Source: Gammaproteobacteria bacterium
GTDB lineage: Bacteria > Pseudomonadota > Gammaproteobacteria > Pseudomonadales > Cellvibrionaceae
Reading direction: 5' to 3'
Assembly: GCA_004172865.1 (NCBI GenBank)
Contig: SEBV01000005.1
Location: forward strand, 124,001-188,000
Length of the DNA stretch: 64,000 nt
Below, piece after piece: positions 54,151 to 63,233 of this stretch. The notes beneath the pieces are model-generated. The model was given only the letters and a program-made list of their open reading frames with translations, searched no databases and was not told where the DNA came from. Position numbers and translations under genes: made by a program. The stretch's first letter is position 1. The number at the start of each line of letters is the position of its first letter.

Positions 54151-55044
54151 ATGCTTTTAACACGCCGCCATTTTTCTAAATTACTAGGTTCAACTATAGC
54201 CTTAAGCGCAACCAGTTATTCGGTGTTAGCGCAGGCAGACAAAAAGCCGCACGATTTGCTCACACAAAGATTAGCGGAACTGGAGAAAAAACTGGGTGGC
54301 CGCTTGGGCGTTTTTATTCTTGATACACAAACCGGAAAGCATTGGGCGCAGCGCGCGAACGAACGCTTCCCTATGTGCAGCACATTTAAATTAATTGCTT
54401 GCGGCGCGGTGCTTGCAAAAGTAGACGCAGGTAAAGAGGATCTGAATCGCCGCGTTTATTTTGAAAAAAATGATTTAGTTGCCAACTCGCCTATCACTGA
54501 AAAACATGCAGGTAGTGAGGGTATGACCTTTGCCGAAATTTGCGAAGCCGCAATTACCCGCAGCGACAACACCGCGGCAAATATTATTTTAAAAAGCCTG
54601 AATGGCCCTTCGGCCGTTACTGCGTTTGCACGTACTCTTGGTGATTCTGTGTCGCAACTTGATCGCTATGAGACTGAACTCAATGAAGCAACACCGGGTG
54701 ATATTCGCGACACCACTTCGCCAAGCGCTATGGCAGGGAATGTGAATAAACTTTTATTAGGAAATACCCTTACAATAAAATCGCGAGAGCAACTTAAAAC
54801 CTGGCTCGTTGCTAATAAAACAGGCGATGCCAAATTGCGTGCGGGTTTACCAAAAGAATGGATTGTAGGTGATAAAACCGGAGCTGGTAGTTACGGAACT
54901 ACTAATGACGTTGCGATTATTTGGCCTACAAATCGAAAACCTATTATCACCAGTATTTACATCACGGAGCCTAAAGTAAGTTTCGATGAATGCAATGCAG
55001 CTTTCGCGGAAATTGGACGTGCTATTACAGCTGAAATTAACTAA
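54151..55044 (+). CDS. Class A beta-lactamase with twin-arginine signal
   Basis: A 297-residue serine beta-lactamase. All active-site motifs are intact: Ser77 in STFK (to Lys80), SDN at 138-140, the omega-loop general base Glu174 in ETELN, and KTG at 242-244. The leader TRRHFSKLLGSTIALSA has a twin-arginine pattern, so export is probably via Tat to the periplasm. A Cys precedes the catalytic Ser, but the usual disulfide partner after KTG is absent (GAGSYG), so it is not carbapenemase-like by that criterion. It is likely an intrinsic environmental enzyme; substrate range unknown. Confidence 0.95.
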   Translation: MLLTRRHFSKLLGSTIALSATSYSVLAQADKKPHDLLTQRLAELEKKLGGRLGVFILDTQTGKHWAQRANERFPMCSTFKLIACGAVLAKVDAGKEDLNRRVYFEKNDLVANSPITEKHAGSEGMTFAEICEAAITRSDNTAANIILKSLNGPSAVTAFARTLGDSVSQLDRYETELNEATPGDIRDTTSPSAMAGNVNKLLLGNTLTIKSREQLKTWLVANKTGDAKLRAGLPKEWIVGDKTGAGSYGTTNDVAIIWPTNRKPIITSIYITEPKVSFDECNAAFAEIGRAITAEIN

Positions 55045-55060
55045 TCACTTTAAAAACTTT

Positions 55061-55094
55061 AAATTCCCCGAGAAGATTAAGTCTCGGGGAATTT
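55061..55094 (+). terminator. Bidirectional terminator between the beta-lactamase and halogenase-like genes
   Basis: Perfect 13-base inverted repeat AAATTCCCCGAGA / TCTCGGGGAATTT with an 8-base loop, placed between the two convergent stop codons. Confidence 0.88.
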
Positions 55095-55099
55095 AAAAT

Positions 55100-56656
55100 T
55101 TAAATCTTTTGCAAACCGTATTCTTTAATTTTATTAATTAAATCACGATGAGTTGGCAAGCCCTTTAAAAACTCTTTGGTTTTTCTGGAATTTTCCTGAA
55201 ACGAATATTCGCTTTGCTGAATTTCAGCGGCAATACTTTTTCGAGCCAAGCGAGTTTTGGTTTCAAAACCCATACCGTAGAGAATGTATTGAAAACTTGC
55301 GGAAGGGAACATTTCATCGCGCAAGTGCTCATCATAAAACCAGGGTGTTTGATAACTCCATATTTCTAACAGATCTTGCAGGCTCTGCGGAACACTTTCA
55401 GGATTGCGATGATCAATCCAATATTGCGAATCCGTGCGCTTGGAAAGTACATAATGGAGCTTTAAGAAATCCACTATGTTTTTCCAATGAGTGGTCAACT
55501 TGGCGTTGAAGCGACGCGCGACAACATCCATTGCTTTACGAGTTTCAGGCAACTGCTCGCTGATAATCTTCGAAGAAATTTCAATCAAAATAATAGCGGA
55601 TGCTTCCAGCGGTTCAACAAACCCCGCAGACAAGCCCACGCCCACACAGTTTTTGTGCCAGAAAACTTCACGGTGACCTGGATTGAATTTAATTTTTTTC
55701 AAATCAACCGCATCAGCTTTTTTGCGGCCAATATCTTTCGCAAAATAATCGCGCAATTCTTTTTCAGCAAGCTCATCGGAGATGTGGCTGCTGGAATAAA
55801 CGTGTCCAACACCGCGACGGGATGGCAAACCTATGTCCCAAATCCAACCCGCAGTTTGCGCAGTAGAAATAGTGTTAGATGCAATATCGCATTCAGGATC
55901 AGGATAGGCAACTTGCGCTGCAAAAGCGGCATCATTAAAGAGAACATTGCGCGTACTGATAAACGGAATTTGATAATGTTTACCGAGCAAAATCGATGCG
56001 AGCCCAGTGCAATCAATAAATAAATCGCCCTCAATATCGCCAGTGTTTTGCGTAGCGAGTGAAAGAATATCGCCATTCTCTGCGGGGTTAACTTTAGTGA
56101 CGTTATCGCGAATATATTTCACGCCTAATTTTTCGCGACAATGTTTTCCTAAAAAAGTCGCGAATTTTGCGGCATCAAGATGATAGGCATAATTGGCAAC
56201 GCCCGCAAATTCTGGAGTAGTGATTTGCTTGGGTCCCATGTGCCTGTGGCAAATATGACTTTGAAAAGAAACTGCATCTGCAAATGAAATTTTATCGCGA
56301 AAAGTTTGCCAGCTGTTCGCCAAATTTATTTCTGTGTAACGCTCAGGCAAGGTGAAAGGATGATAATATTCATCATCGTCCTCTCCAGTAGTCCATTTTA
56401 CAAATTTGGATGCTTGCTTAAAAGCAACGTCACATTCACGCACCAACTCGGTTTCGGAAATTCCCATTTTCTGCAAGGTTGATCGCATAGTTGGCCAGGT
56501 TCCCTCGCCTACTCCCACCGCCGTAATATCGGGCGATTCGATCAAAGTAACTTCTACACCCGTTGCCGCGGGATGCTCGGCGGCGATGACGCCGGCCACT
56601 AGCCAGCCAGCAGTTCCACCACCCACTATAACGATGCGTTTTATAATATTATCCAT
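55100..56656 (-). CDS. Flavin-dependent tryptophan halogenase-family protein
   Basis: A 518-residue FAD enzyme of the Trp_halogenase family. Visible: the N-terminal dinucleotide fold VIVGGGTAGWLVA, GVGEGTWPTMR, the probable catalytic Lys in DVAFKQASKFVKW, and GFVEPLEASAIILIE. The halogenase fingerprint WxWxIP reads WIWDIG, as in a clade found near TonB receptors in Xanthomonas and Caulobacter whose reaction is not known. The ATG at 56656 (MDNIIKRIVIVGGG) is chosen over a GTG at 56665. The gene stands alone. Confidence 0.85.
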   Translation of the reverse strand: MDNIIKRIVIVGGGTAGWLVAGVIAAEHPAATGVEVTLIESPDITAVGVGEGTWPTMRSTLQKMGISETELVRECDVAFKQASKFVKWTTGEDDDEYYHPFTLPERYTEINLANSWQTFRDKISFADAVSFQSHICHRHMGPKQITTPEFAGVANYAYHLDAAKFATFLGKHCREKLGVKYIRDNVTKVNPAENGDILSLATQNTGDIEGDLFIDCTGLASILLGKHYQIPFISTRNVLFNDAAFAAQVAYPDPECDIASNTISTAQTAGWIWDIGLPSRRGVGHVYSSSHISDELAEKELRDYFAKDIGRKKADAVDLKKIKFNPGHREVFWHKNCVGVGLSAGFVEPLEASAIILIEISSKIISEQLPETRKAMDVVARRFNAKLTTHWKNIVDFLKLHYVLSKRTDSQYWIDHRNPESVPQSLQDLLEIWSYQTPWFYDEHLRDEMFPSASFQYILYGMGFETKTRLARKSIAAEIQQSEYSFQENSRKTKEFLKGLPTHRDLINKIKEYGLQKI

Positions 56657-56915
56657 AGCGACCACTCAATTTTTATTGTTTAAATGTTTGTACTCTACTG
56701 AGCGGCGTAGTCTTGCTACGCATGTCTAAATTTGCAATGGTTTACTTATCAGTTTTGCCTATGGCACTTCGGTGTATTGATGTCAAAATTTCAGATTATT
56801 TTATCGATTAGTAATGCAAACAATGTGTAGCAACACGCCTTAACCATAAGGCTAAGGCGTATTGCTAAAGCAATTAATTTTTACAAAGACGCAACAATAT
56901 TTTTCCTAATACCAA

Positions 56916-57650
56916 TTAAAAAGCGCTGGCAGTTGGGCGAATAATAATTTCATTTACGTCAACATCTTCAGGTTGCTGAAGTGCATATAAAATTCCGCGT
57001 GCGATGGCATCTGCCGTTAGCGAAATTTTGCGGAACTCTTTGAGTGCGCCCGCTGCGGTAGGATCGGTAATATCCGTGCCCAATTCTGTTTCAACTACGC
57101 CCGGGCATATCGTGGTTACGCGCAAGTTTTTTGACTCCTGACGCAAGCCGTCTGAAATCGCCCAGACTGCATATTTAGTTGCGCAATAGACCGCGCCGGT
57201 TGGCATGACCATGTGCGCACCAATGGACGCAACATTGATAAGATGGCCAGACGCCTGCGCTTCCATAATCGGCAATACCGCCGCAATGCCATGGAGCACA
57301 CCGCGAATATTTACGTCGATCATTTTGTCCCACTCATCAACTTTCAGTGCGCTCATGGGTGACAAGGGCATAACACCGGCGTTATTAATCAGCACATCTA
57401 CACGGCCAAAGGTTTGCTGCGCATAAGCGACAAACGCATTAACGCTCTCTTTTTGGGTAACGTCCAGCGCCTTGAATACCACCTTGGCACCTTTAGCTTG
57501 TAGCTCATCTGCAATTAATTGCAGCTTTTCAGTTCGCCTTGCACCTAGCACCAGGGTTGCGCCCTGGTCTGCCAATAATCTTGCGGTTGCTTCACCTATG
57601 CCGCTACTTGCACCGGTTACCAGGATGATTTTGTTTTCTAAAGTCTTCAT
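56916..57650 (-). CDS. Short-chain dehydrogenase/reductase (YdfG-like)
   Basis: A 244-residue classical SDR. The cofactor loop is TGASSGIGEAT, the NNAGV motif and the catalytic YCATKYAVW are present, and GARRTEKL suggests NADP preference. The sequence is of the serine/3-hydroxy acid dehydrogenase YdfG type, but the substrate is not evident. A CGGAG site lies ahead of the ATG. It reads divergently from an AraC-family regulator, an arrangement typical of a regulator and its target gene. Confidence 0.9.
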   Translation of the reverse strand: MKTLENKIILVTGASSGIGEATARLLADQGATLVLGARRTEKLQLIADELQAKGAKVVFKALDVTQKESVNAFVAYAQQTFGRVDVLINNAGVMPLSPMSALKVDEWDKMIDVNIRGVLHGIAAVLPIMEAQASGHLINVASIGAHMVMPTGAVYCATKYAVWAISDGLRQESKNLRVTTICPGVVETELGTDITDPTAAGALKEFRKISLTADAIARGILYALQQPEDVDVNEIIIRPTASAF

Positions 57651-57826
57651 TTGAATCTCCGTTATTGAGCCATGATTGGGTTTTAAATATCACCAACACA
57701 TAATGACGCCCGCGCTCGAATTCGGTTATCCTGAAAATACAGAGTTATTGCCTAAAAATACAAATTGCAGCTTATTAGGTATATTTATGCCATGATGAAT
57801 AAAGGCAATTATTGGGCTTTTCTCCC

Positions 57827-58759
57827 ATGACACAGATCGCACAAACAGCGCACTCCATCGACCCGGCTAAATTTGAAACCTTGATGAATTTGTTCCATCG
57901 CCATGTACATGGCGATGGAACTCACGACACCAAAATTCAAGCGCTTGGATTAATTAAATCCTCAACGCCTGACCTTCCGATCATGCATCTCGTTTATAAA
58001 CCAAGCTTGTGTATTATTTTGCAGGGCAGGAAAGATGTCTTTTTGAGTGAGCACCAATTTACTTATGCTCAAGGCGATTATTTAGTTTCATCCGTGCATT
58101 TACCCGCTAAAGGATTGGTAACCGAAGCGACTAAAACACATCCTTATTTATGTATTCAAATCGAATTACATTCAGATGTTATTTACGAGGTAATGAAATC
58201 CGCCGAGCTTTCTCTACGCAGAGATGAAAAAACTTCGCGCGGTTTATTCGTAGAAAAAATCGATTCATCTTTATTGGATTCCGTCACACGACTATTGCAA
58301 CTGCTGGACACACCGCAAGACATCGCCGGTTTATCGGGATTATTTTTGCGTGAAGTTTATTATCGCTTGCTCACCGGCGCGCAAGGCCAAACCGTTAGAG
58401 CCGTCGCACTCACCGGCAGTAAAATGCAGCGAATTTCGCAAGTGCTGCAATTAATGAATAAAGAATTTGATAAACCATTACGCATCGCAGACTTTTGTAA
58501 AATTGCGGGAATGAGTACGGCTTCGTTTCATCAGCATTTTCGTGCTATGACCTTTATGACACCGATTCAGTATCAAAAGCAATTACGACTGTTGGAAGCG
58601 CGAAAAATAATGCTAACGCAATTGACCGATGCTGCGACGGCCTCCTTTCAAGTCGGTTATGAAAGCCCATCGCAATTTAGCAGAGAATATTCGCGTATGT
58701 TTGGTTCTCCACCAGTTCAAGATATTAAATATTTGCGTCAGGGCATCAATACGTTTTAA
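57827..58759 (+). CDS. AraC-family transcriptional regulator (AraC_N type)
   Basis: A 311-residue regulator. The N-terminal AraC_N cupin-like domain includes LPIMHLVYKPSLCIILQG and YLVSSVHLPAKG. The C-terminal region carries two helix-turn-helices, with IADFCKIAGMSTASFHQHFR and AATASFQVGYESPSQFSREYSR. The ATG at 57827 is the first internal methionine; the longer frame begins at a TTG at 57812. It probably controls the divergent SDR gene across the 176-base spacer, which is inference from layout. Confidence 0.92.
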   Translation: MTQIAQTAHSIDPAKFETLMNLFHRHVHGDGTHDTKIQALGLIKSSTPDLPIMHLVYKPSLCIILQGRKDVFLSEHQFTYAQGDYLVSSVHLPAKGLVTEATKTHPYLCIQIELHSDVIYEVMKSAELSLRRDEKTSRGLFVEKIDSSLLDSVTRLLQLLDTPQDIAGLSGLFLREVYYRLLTGAQGQTVRAVALTGSKMQRISQVLQLMNKEFDKPLRIADFCKIAGMSTASFHQHFRAMTFMTPIQYQKQLRLLEARKIMLTQLTDAATASFQVGYESPSQFSREYSRMFGSPPVQDIKYLRQGINTF

Positions 58760-58809
58760 CGCAGACCTGCTCAACTGGAAAACACTTTAAAAATTATCAG
58801 GCCGAGTTT

Positions 58810-60096
58810 ATGACGCAAGATTTATCCAAAAATGCTAATCGCTTTATTATCTTCTCGGTCTTTTTTACAGCCCGCGCTTACTATCCTGTGTTAGCTATTT
58901 TATTCCTCGATTTAGGCTTAACGCTGGATCAATTCGTAGCGCTCAACTTAATTTGGGCCGCAACGATTTTTTTATTCGAAGTTCCTTCAGGTGCGCTGGC
59001 AGATACCATTGGGCGGCGGCGATTATTAATCGCAGCATCAGTATTAATGATTATAGAAATGCTATGCCTGTTAGTAGCACCGCGCGACGGTGGAATTCTA
59101 TTACTCGCGCTCTGCACACTTAACCGAATTTGTTCGGGCCTTTCAGAAGCCTGCGCGAGCGGTGCAGATGAAGCGCTCGCTTATGATTCATTACCAGAAC
59201 AAAACCGCGCAAGTGCTTGGGATAAATTATTGGCGAATGCCATGCGTTGGCGCTCCGCTGGTTTTGTGATTGCCATGGTTATTGGCGGTGTGCTTTACGA
59301 TCCCAAAATCATTAACTATCTATTGCCTGAAAATATAAAACTCACTGCGGACATTGTGCATCGTCTGCCCGTCGCTTTGGTGTTGGCGCAAGCCTTGGTA
59401 TGTTTATTATTTGCGTTGCGAATGGTTGAGCCGGTGCCGCATAAAGATCACGCCGCCGTGAAATCGACAGTAGGCAATACTATTCGCCTTACACTCGAAA
59501 CCGCACGCTGGGTATTTACCAATCGCACTTTATTAGTAGTGCTGTTAATCGGCGTCGCGATTGATTCGATTACACGCAACTTCGCGACCATTAATAGCAG
59601 TTACTTTCGTTTAGTGGATTTACCCGAGTGGACTTACGGATTTATCGGCGCGGGCACAGGTTTGATCGCATGGTTTGTGCCCGCCATCGCCAAACAGCTC
59701 AATGAACGTTACAGCATGCTCGCTAATTTGGGGTTTACCGCCGCCTGCTGCTTAATTGGTCTGGCGCTTTTGGTTCCCATGTGGCCAATTTATGGTGTAC
59801 TGCCCGCGGTATTTTTAATGGTGATCATGGGCTTTCTCAGTTTCACACTCAGCCGCGTGTTGCACCAGGAAGCAGATTCAGCAAAACGCGCAACCGTGCT
59901 GTCGGTGAAAGGATTGGTATTTAATCTCGGCTACGGGCTTTTCAGTTTGGCATTTTCGGGGCTGCTCGCGGCAACGAAAGACGACCCCGCAGGCACCGCG
60001 CTGCACAACGCTCTCCTATGGCAAATCCCCTATTTTGTGGTGGTTACACTCATTCTGTTTACTTGGGCAGCCATTTATTTGAAACGCAAAACCTGA
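58810..60096 (+). CDS. Major facilitator superfamily transporter
   Basis: A 428-residue protein with twelve membrane segments. The MFS loop 2-3 signature is read as GALADTIGRRRLLI. The long cytoplasmic loop between helices 6 and 7 begins after FALRMVEPVPHKD. The substrate is unknown; the family includes efflux pumps. It lies 50 bases after the AraC gene on the same strand and is convergent with the SMR gene, with 27 bases between stops. Confidence 0.88.
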   Translation: MTQDLSKNANRFIIFSVFFTARAYYPVLAILFLDLGLTLDQFVALNLIWAATIFLFEVPSGALADTIGRRRLLIAASVLMIIEMLCLLVAPRDGGILLLALCTLNRICSGLSEACASGADEALAYDSLPEQNRASAWDKLLANAMRWRSAGFVIAMVIGGVLYDPKIINYLLPENIKLTADIVHRLPVALVLAQALVCLLFALRMVEPVPHKDHAAVKSTVGNTIRLTLETARWVFTNRTLLVVLLIGVAIDSITRNFATINSSYFRLVDLPEWTYGFIGAGTGLIAWFVPAIAKQLNERYSMLANLGFTAACCLIGLALLVPMWPIYGVLPAVFLMVIMGFLSFTLSRVLHQEADSAKRATVLSVKGLVFNLGYGLFSLAFSGLLAATKDDPAGTALHNALLWQIPYFVVVTLILFTWAAIYLKRKT

Positions 60097-60123
60097 TCGT
60101 TTTTTGGATAAGCCAATCGAGAA

Positions 60124-60456
60124 TCACTCAACCGGTTTGGAAAAAACTTGTAACACCACGACGCCCACAGCAATCAGCGCTATGCCGAAACACTCCATGG
60201 GTGACAAGCGTTGCTTGAATAATACATAGCCCAGAATTGATACCATTACTATACCTACGCCGCACCAAATCGCGTAGGCCACGCCTATTGGAATTGTGCG
60301 TAAGGCTTGGCCGAGTGAATAAAACGCAAGTATGTAGCCGACAACCACAAGCACCGAAGGCTTCCAATTCTGCAAACCGTTTGATGCTTTAAGCGAGGTG
60401 GTAGCGATGATTTCGCAGAAAATTGCAAAGGCAAGCCACAGGTAATTTGGGTTCAA
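60124..60456 (-). CDS. Small multidrug resistance (SMR) family transporter
   Basis: A 110-residue protein with four membrane helices, the size of EmrE. The essential Glu is in FAIFCEIIATTSLKAS, and YAIWCGVGIV is the helix-3 signature. It exports quaternary cations in exchange for protons. The longest frame adds 18 residues from a GTG at 60510. The TTG at 60456 gives the canonical MNPNYLWLA start with GGAG six bases ahead, so it is preferred. Confidence 0.92.
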   Translation of the reverse strand: MNPNYLWLAFAIFCEIIATTSLKASNGLQNWKPSVLVVVGYILAFYSLGQALRTIPIGVAYAIWCGVGIVMVSILGYVLFKQRLSPMECFGIALIAVGVVVLQVFSKPVE

Positions 60457-60904
60457 TAAAATCTCCGCCGCATAACGCGTGATTAAAATATATATTGATG
60501 CTGCAAGCACCCTAATTGAAATTTGATGATAAAGCCCGAAAATTTCAGTTGCTGATAATCAACCACGTACATCGAAAACTCAAAATTCTTTCGCTTTTCA
60601 TACTACCCTTTACAAAATTTTAAGCGCCTTTTGAAACGCTAATCCGTGAATAAATTTAGTTCTTTCAGAATGCATGGCTGCTAAAGCCGCCATTCATTTA
60701 CGAAAATGTTTAAATAAAAGCAAAATTAGATTAATAAATAAACATAAAATGTTCATATTAAAACACAAGGCGTCAAATATTAATTGATGGTTTTTACTGC
60801 TTAAAAAAAGGCATTAGCTCAGATGAAAATGTAATTGGACTGAAAAAAACCTCTCTTATATCTTAAAAATCGTTATCGACTATAAACGTTTTTTAAGGTT
60901 AATC
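60457..60904. other. Spacer before the second TonB receptor gene
   Basis: 448 non-coding, AT-rich bases between the divergent SMR and TonB receptor genes. No operator of the LacI type and no riboswitch-like fold was recognised. The AAGG ribosome site of the receptor is at its right end. Confidence 0.45.
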
Positions 60905-63124
60905 ATGAGCACAAAATTTTCCAAAACTCCTCTCGTTTTAATTATCAGCAGTCTTATCTCAAGCGCGGCATTTGCGGAAGACGCAACCGGTGTAGATGAA
61001 GTGATTGTTTTCGGCCACGGCGAAACTCGCCAGGTTTCCGAAATCGGTCAGGAAGAAATTGCGCAAGCAGCACCAGGTTCAAGCCCACTTAAAATATTGA
61101 GTAAATTGCCCGGCGTAAACTTTAATTCTGCAGATAGCTTGGGCGCATATGAGTGGGGCGGAAGAATTAGTATTCGTGGCTTTAACCAAAACCAATTAGG
61201 TTTCACATTGGATGGCGTTCCACTCGGTGATATGAGTTACCGCAACTACAACGGTCTGCATATCTCACGCGCAATTTCTACCGAAAATATTGGCCGTGTT
61301 GCGGTTGCACAAGGTACAGGCTCTTTAGGTACGGCATCTACCAGTAACCTCGGCGGTGCGATTGAGTTTTACACCTTGGACCCAAGCGACGAGCAAAGTT
61401 TTCGCATTGATCAAACTCTCGGTGAGAATAGTTTACGCAGAACCTTTGCGCGTTTTGATAGTGGTGAATTTGCCAATGGCACAAAACTTTATGTCAGCGT
61501 GACCGATCAAAACACTGACAAATGGAAAGGTGAAGGTGAGCAGCGTTTAAAACAATTCAACTCAAAATTAACTCACGATTTTGAATCAGCAAAATTAAGT
61601 ATTTTTGCAAACTATTCAGACCGCAGCGATGCGGACTACATGGATTTATCCAAATCATCTGCAGCACGTCTCGGCTACAACTGGGATTATTTTGCGTCCG
61701 ATTGGAATTTGGCGAAGCAAGTTGCAGTAGGTGTTCCCGTCGGTAATATCACATCACAAGATGATGCTTACTACAATGGTTCAGGTTTACGTACCGATAA
61801 GTTATTTGGCGCAACGTTAGAAAATGATTTGAGTGAAACCACGTCATTGAAAACTACCGTTTATCACCACGATCAGGAAGGTACTGGTACCTGGTGGACG
61901 CCTTATCTTGCATCTCCCGGTGGCACACCGATTTCTTTGCGCACGCTCGAATTTGATATTGATCGCTCAGGTATTTTAAGCAGCATTAATTTCGCGTTGG
62001 GCAATCACAAAATTAATGCCGGTGTATGGTACGAGAAAAATGACTTCGGCCACGCAATGCGTTTTTACTCGCAAGATAATGGACCATCAACTGCTTATGA
62101 GCGTCCATCAGATCCATTCTTTACGCGTTGGGATTACAAATTCACCACCGAAACTTTGCAATTCCATGTGCAAGATACTATTCAAGTTTCTGATCGCGTT
62201 AGTGTGAATGTTGGCTTCAAATCGCCAAAAACTGAAACCAAAATTCGCACACTTGCAGACACAGCTGCAGGCAACGAATTAAATGGTTCATTGACCGCCA
62301 AGAAAAGTGTTCTGCCTTCACTGGGTTTCAGTTTCCAAGCGGATGACAATAACGAATATTTTGCGAATATTTCACAAAATATTCGCGCTTATCGCGGCGT
62401 GGTAAAAGGCGGTACTTCACCCTTTGATACCACTCAAGCGGGCTTCGATGCGGTGAAAAATAAAATTAACCCTGAGCAATCAACTTCAACAGAAGCTGGC
62501 TGGCGTTTGCACACCAGCGATCTTGATGTGACTGCTGCGGTTTATCACATTGACTTCAAAGATCGCTTGCTCGCCTTACAACAAGGCTCCGCGATTGCGG
62601 GCAATGCATCAGTGCTTGCAAACGTAGGTAAAGTTGAGGCGAATGGTGTTGAACTATCTGCAAATTGGAAATTCGCCAATAGCTTTAGCTGGTCAAATTC
62701 TTTCAGCTTTAACAATGCTGAATACAAAGATGATTTCACCAGCAACGGCGTAACCTATAAAACCAATGGCAAGCAAGTTGTGGATTCACCCAAAACAATT
62801 ATCAACACTGAATTGGGTTACAACAACGGCAGTTTGTCTGCGCACATTGGTGCTAATTATTTGGCAAAACGTTACTACACATTTACCAATGACCAATCTG
62901 TTAATGGTTACACCTTGGTGGATATTGGTGCGGGTTACCAATGGAATACCACTGGCCTTGCCAAACAAATTAGCTTGCAAGCAGGCGTAAATAATTTGTT
63001 TGATAAAGAATATTTTGCATTCGGCGATAACCCGAATGAGGCAGTTGACCCGAATGGCGACGCTTACAATTTATTGGCCGGTGCACCGCGCACTGCGTTT
63101 GTAAAAGTAAGTGCGACTTTCTAA
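60905..63124 (+). CDS. TonB-dependent receptor (sulfonate-linked, inferred)
   Basis: A 739-residue outer-membrane receptor. The signal peptide ends SSAAFA, followed by VDEVIVFGHGETRQ and a plug domain (LKILSKLPGVNFNSADS, ISIRGFNQNQLGFTLDGVP), then the barrel, ending in RTAFVKVSATF with the terminal Phe. It is shorter than and dissimilar to the receptor at 27.9 kb. The next gene, 109 bases downstream, encodes a TauA-type binding protein, so it probably imports a sulfonate or sulfate ester too large for porins. Confidence 0.9.
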   Translation: MSTKFSKTPLVLIISSLISSAAFAEDATGVDEVIVFGHGETRQVSEIGQEEIAQAAPGSSPLKILSKLPGVNFNSADSLGAYEWGGRISIRGFNQNQLGFTLDGVPLGDMSYRNYNGLHISRAISTENIGRVAVAQGTGSLGTASTSNLGGAIEFYTLDPSDEQSFRIDQTLGENSLRRTFARFDSGEFANGTKLYVSVTDQNTDKWKGEGEQRLKQFNSKLTHDFESAKLSIFANYSDRSDADYMDLSKSSAARLGYNWDYFASDWNLAKQVAVGVPVGNITSQDDAYYNGSGLRTDKLFGATLENDLSETTSLKTTVYHHDQEGTGTWWTPYLASPGGTPISLRTLEFDIDRSGILSSINFALGNHKINAGVWYEKNDFGHAMRFYSQDNGPSTAYERPSDPFFTRWDYKFTTETLQFHVQDTIQVSDRVSVNVGFKSPKTETKIRTLADTAAGNELNGSLTAKKSVLPSLGFSFQADDNNEYFANISQNIRAYRGVVKGGTSPFDTTQAGFDAVKNKINPEQSTSTEAGWRLHTSDLDVTAAVYHIDFKDRLLALQQGSAIAGNASVLANVGKVEANGVELSANWKFANSFSWSNSFSFNNAEYKDDFTSNGVTYKTNGKQVVDSPKTIINTELGYNNGSLSAHIGANYLAKRYYTFTNDQSVNGYTLVDIGAGYQWNTTGLAKQISLQAGVNNLFDKEYFAFGDNPNEAVDPNGDAYNLLAGAPRTAFVKVSATF

Positions 63125-63182
63125 GTCTCGCATTAAATTTTTTCATTAAGAGTCTAAACAGAAACTTCTTAAACGCACGATC

Positions 63183-63210
63183 AATTCTCCCTGCCTTCGC
63201 GGGGAGAATT
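63183..63210 (+). repeat. Intercistronic hairpin between the receptor and tauA-like genes
   Basis: AATTCTCCC / GGGAGAATT, a perfect 9-base inverted repeat with a 10-base loop and no T-run. It may stabilise the receptor message or lower expression of the downstream gene. Confidence 0.6.
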
Positions 63211-63233
63211 ACATTATTGAGTAGGTAAATCGA

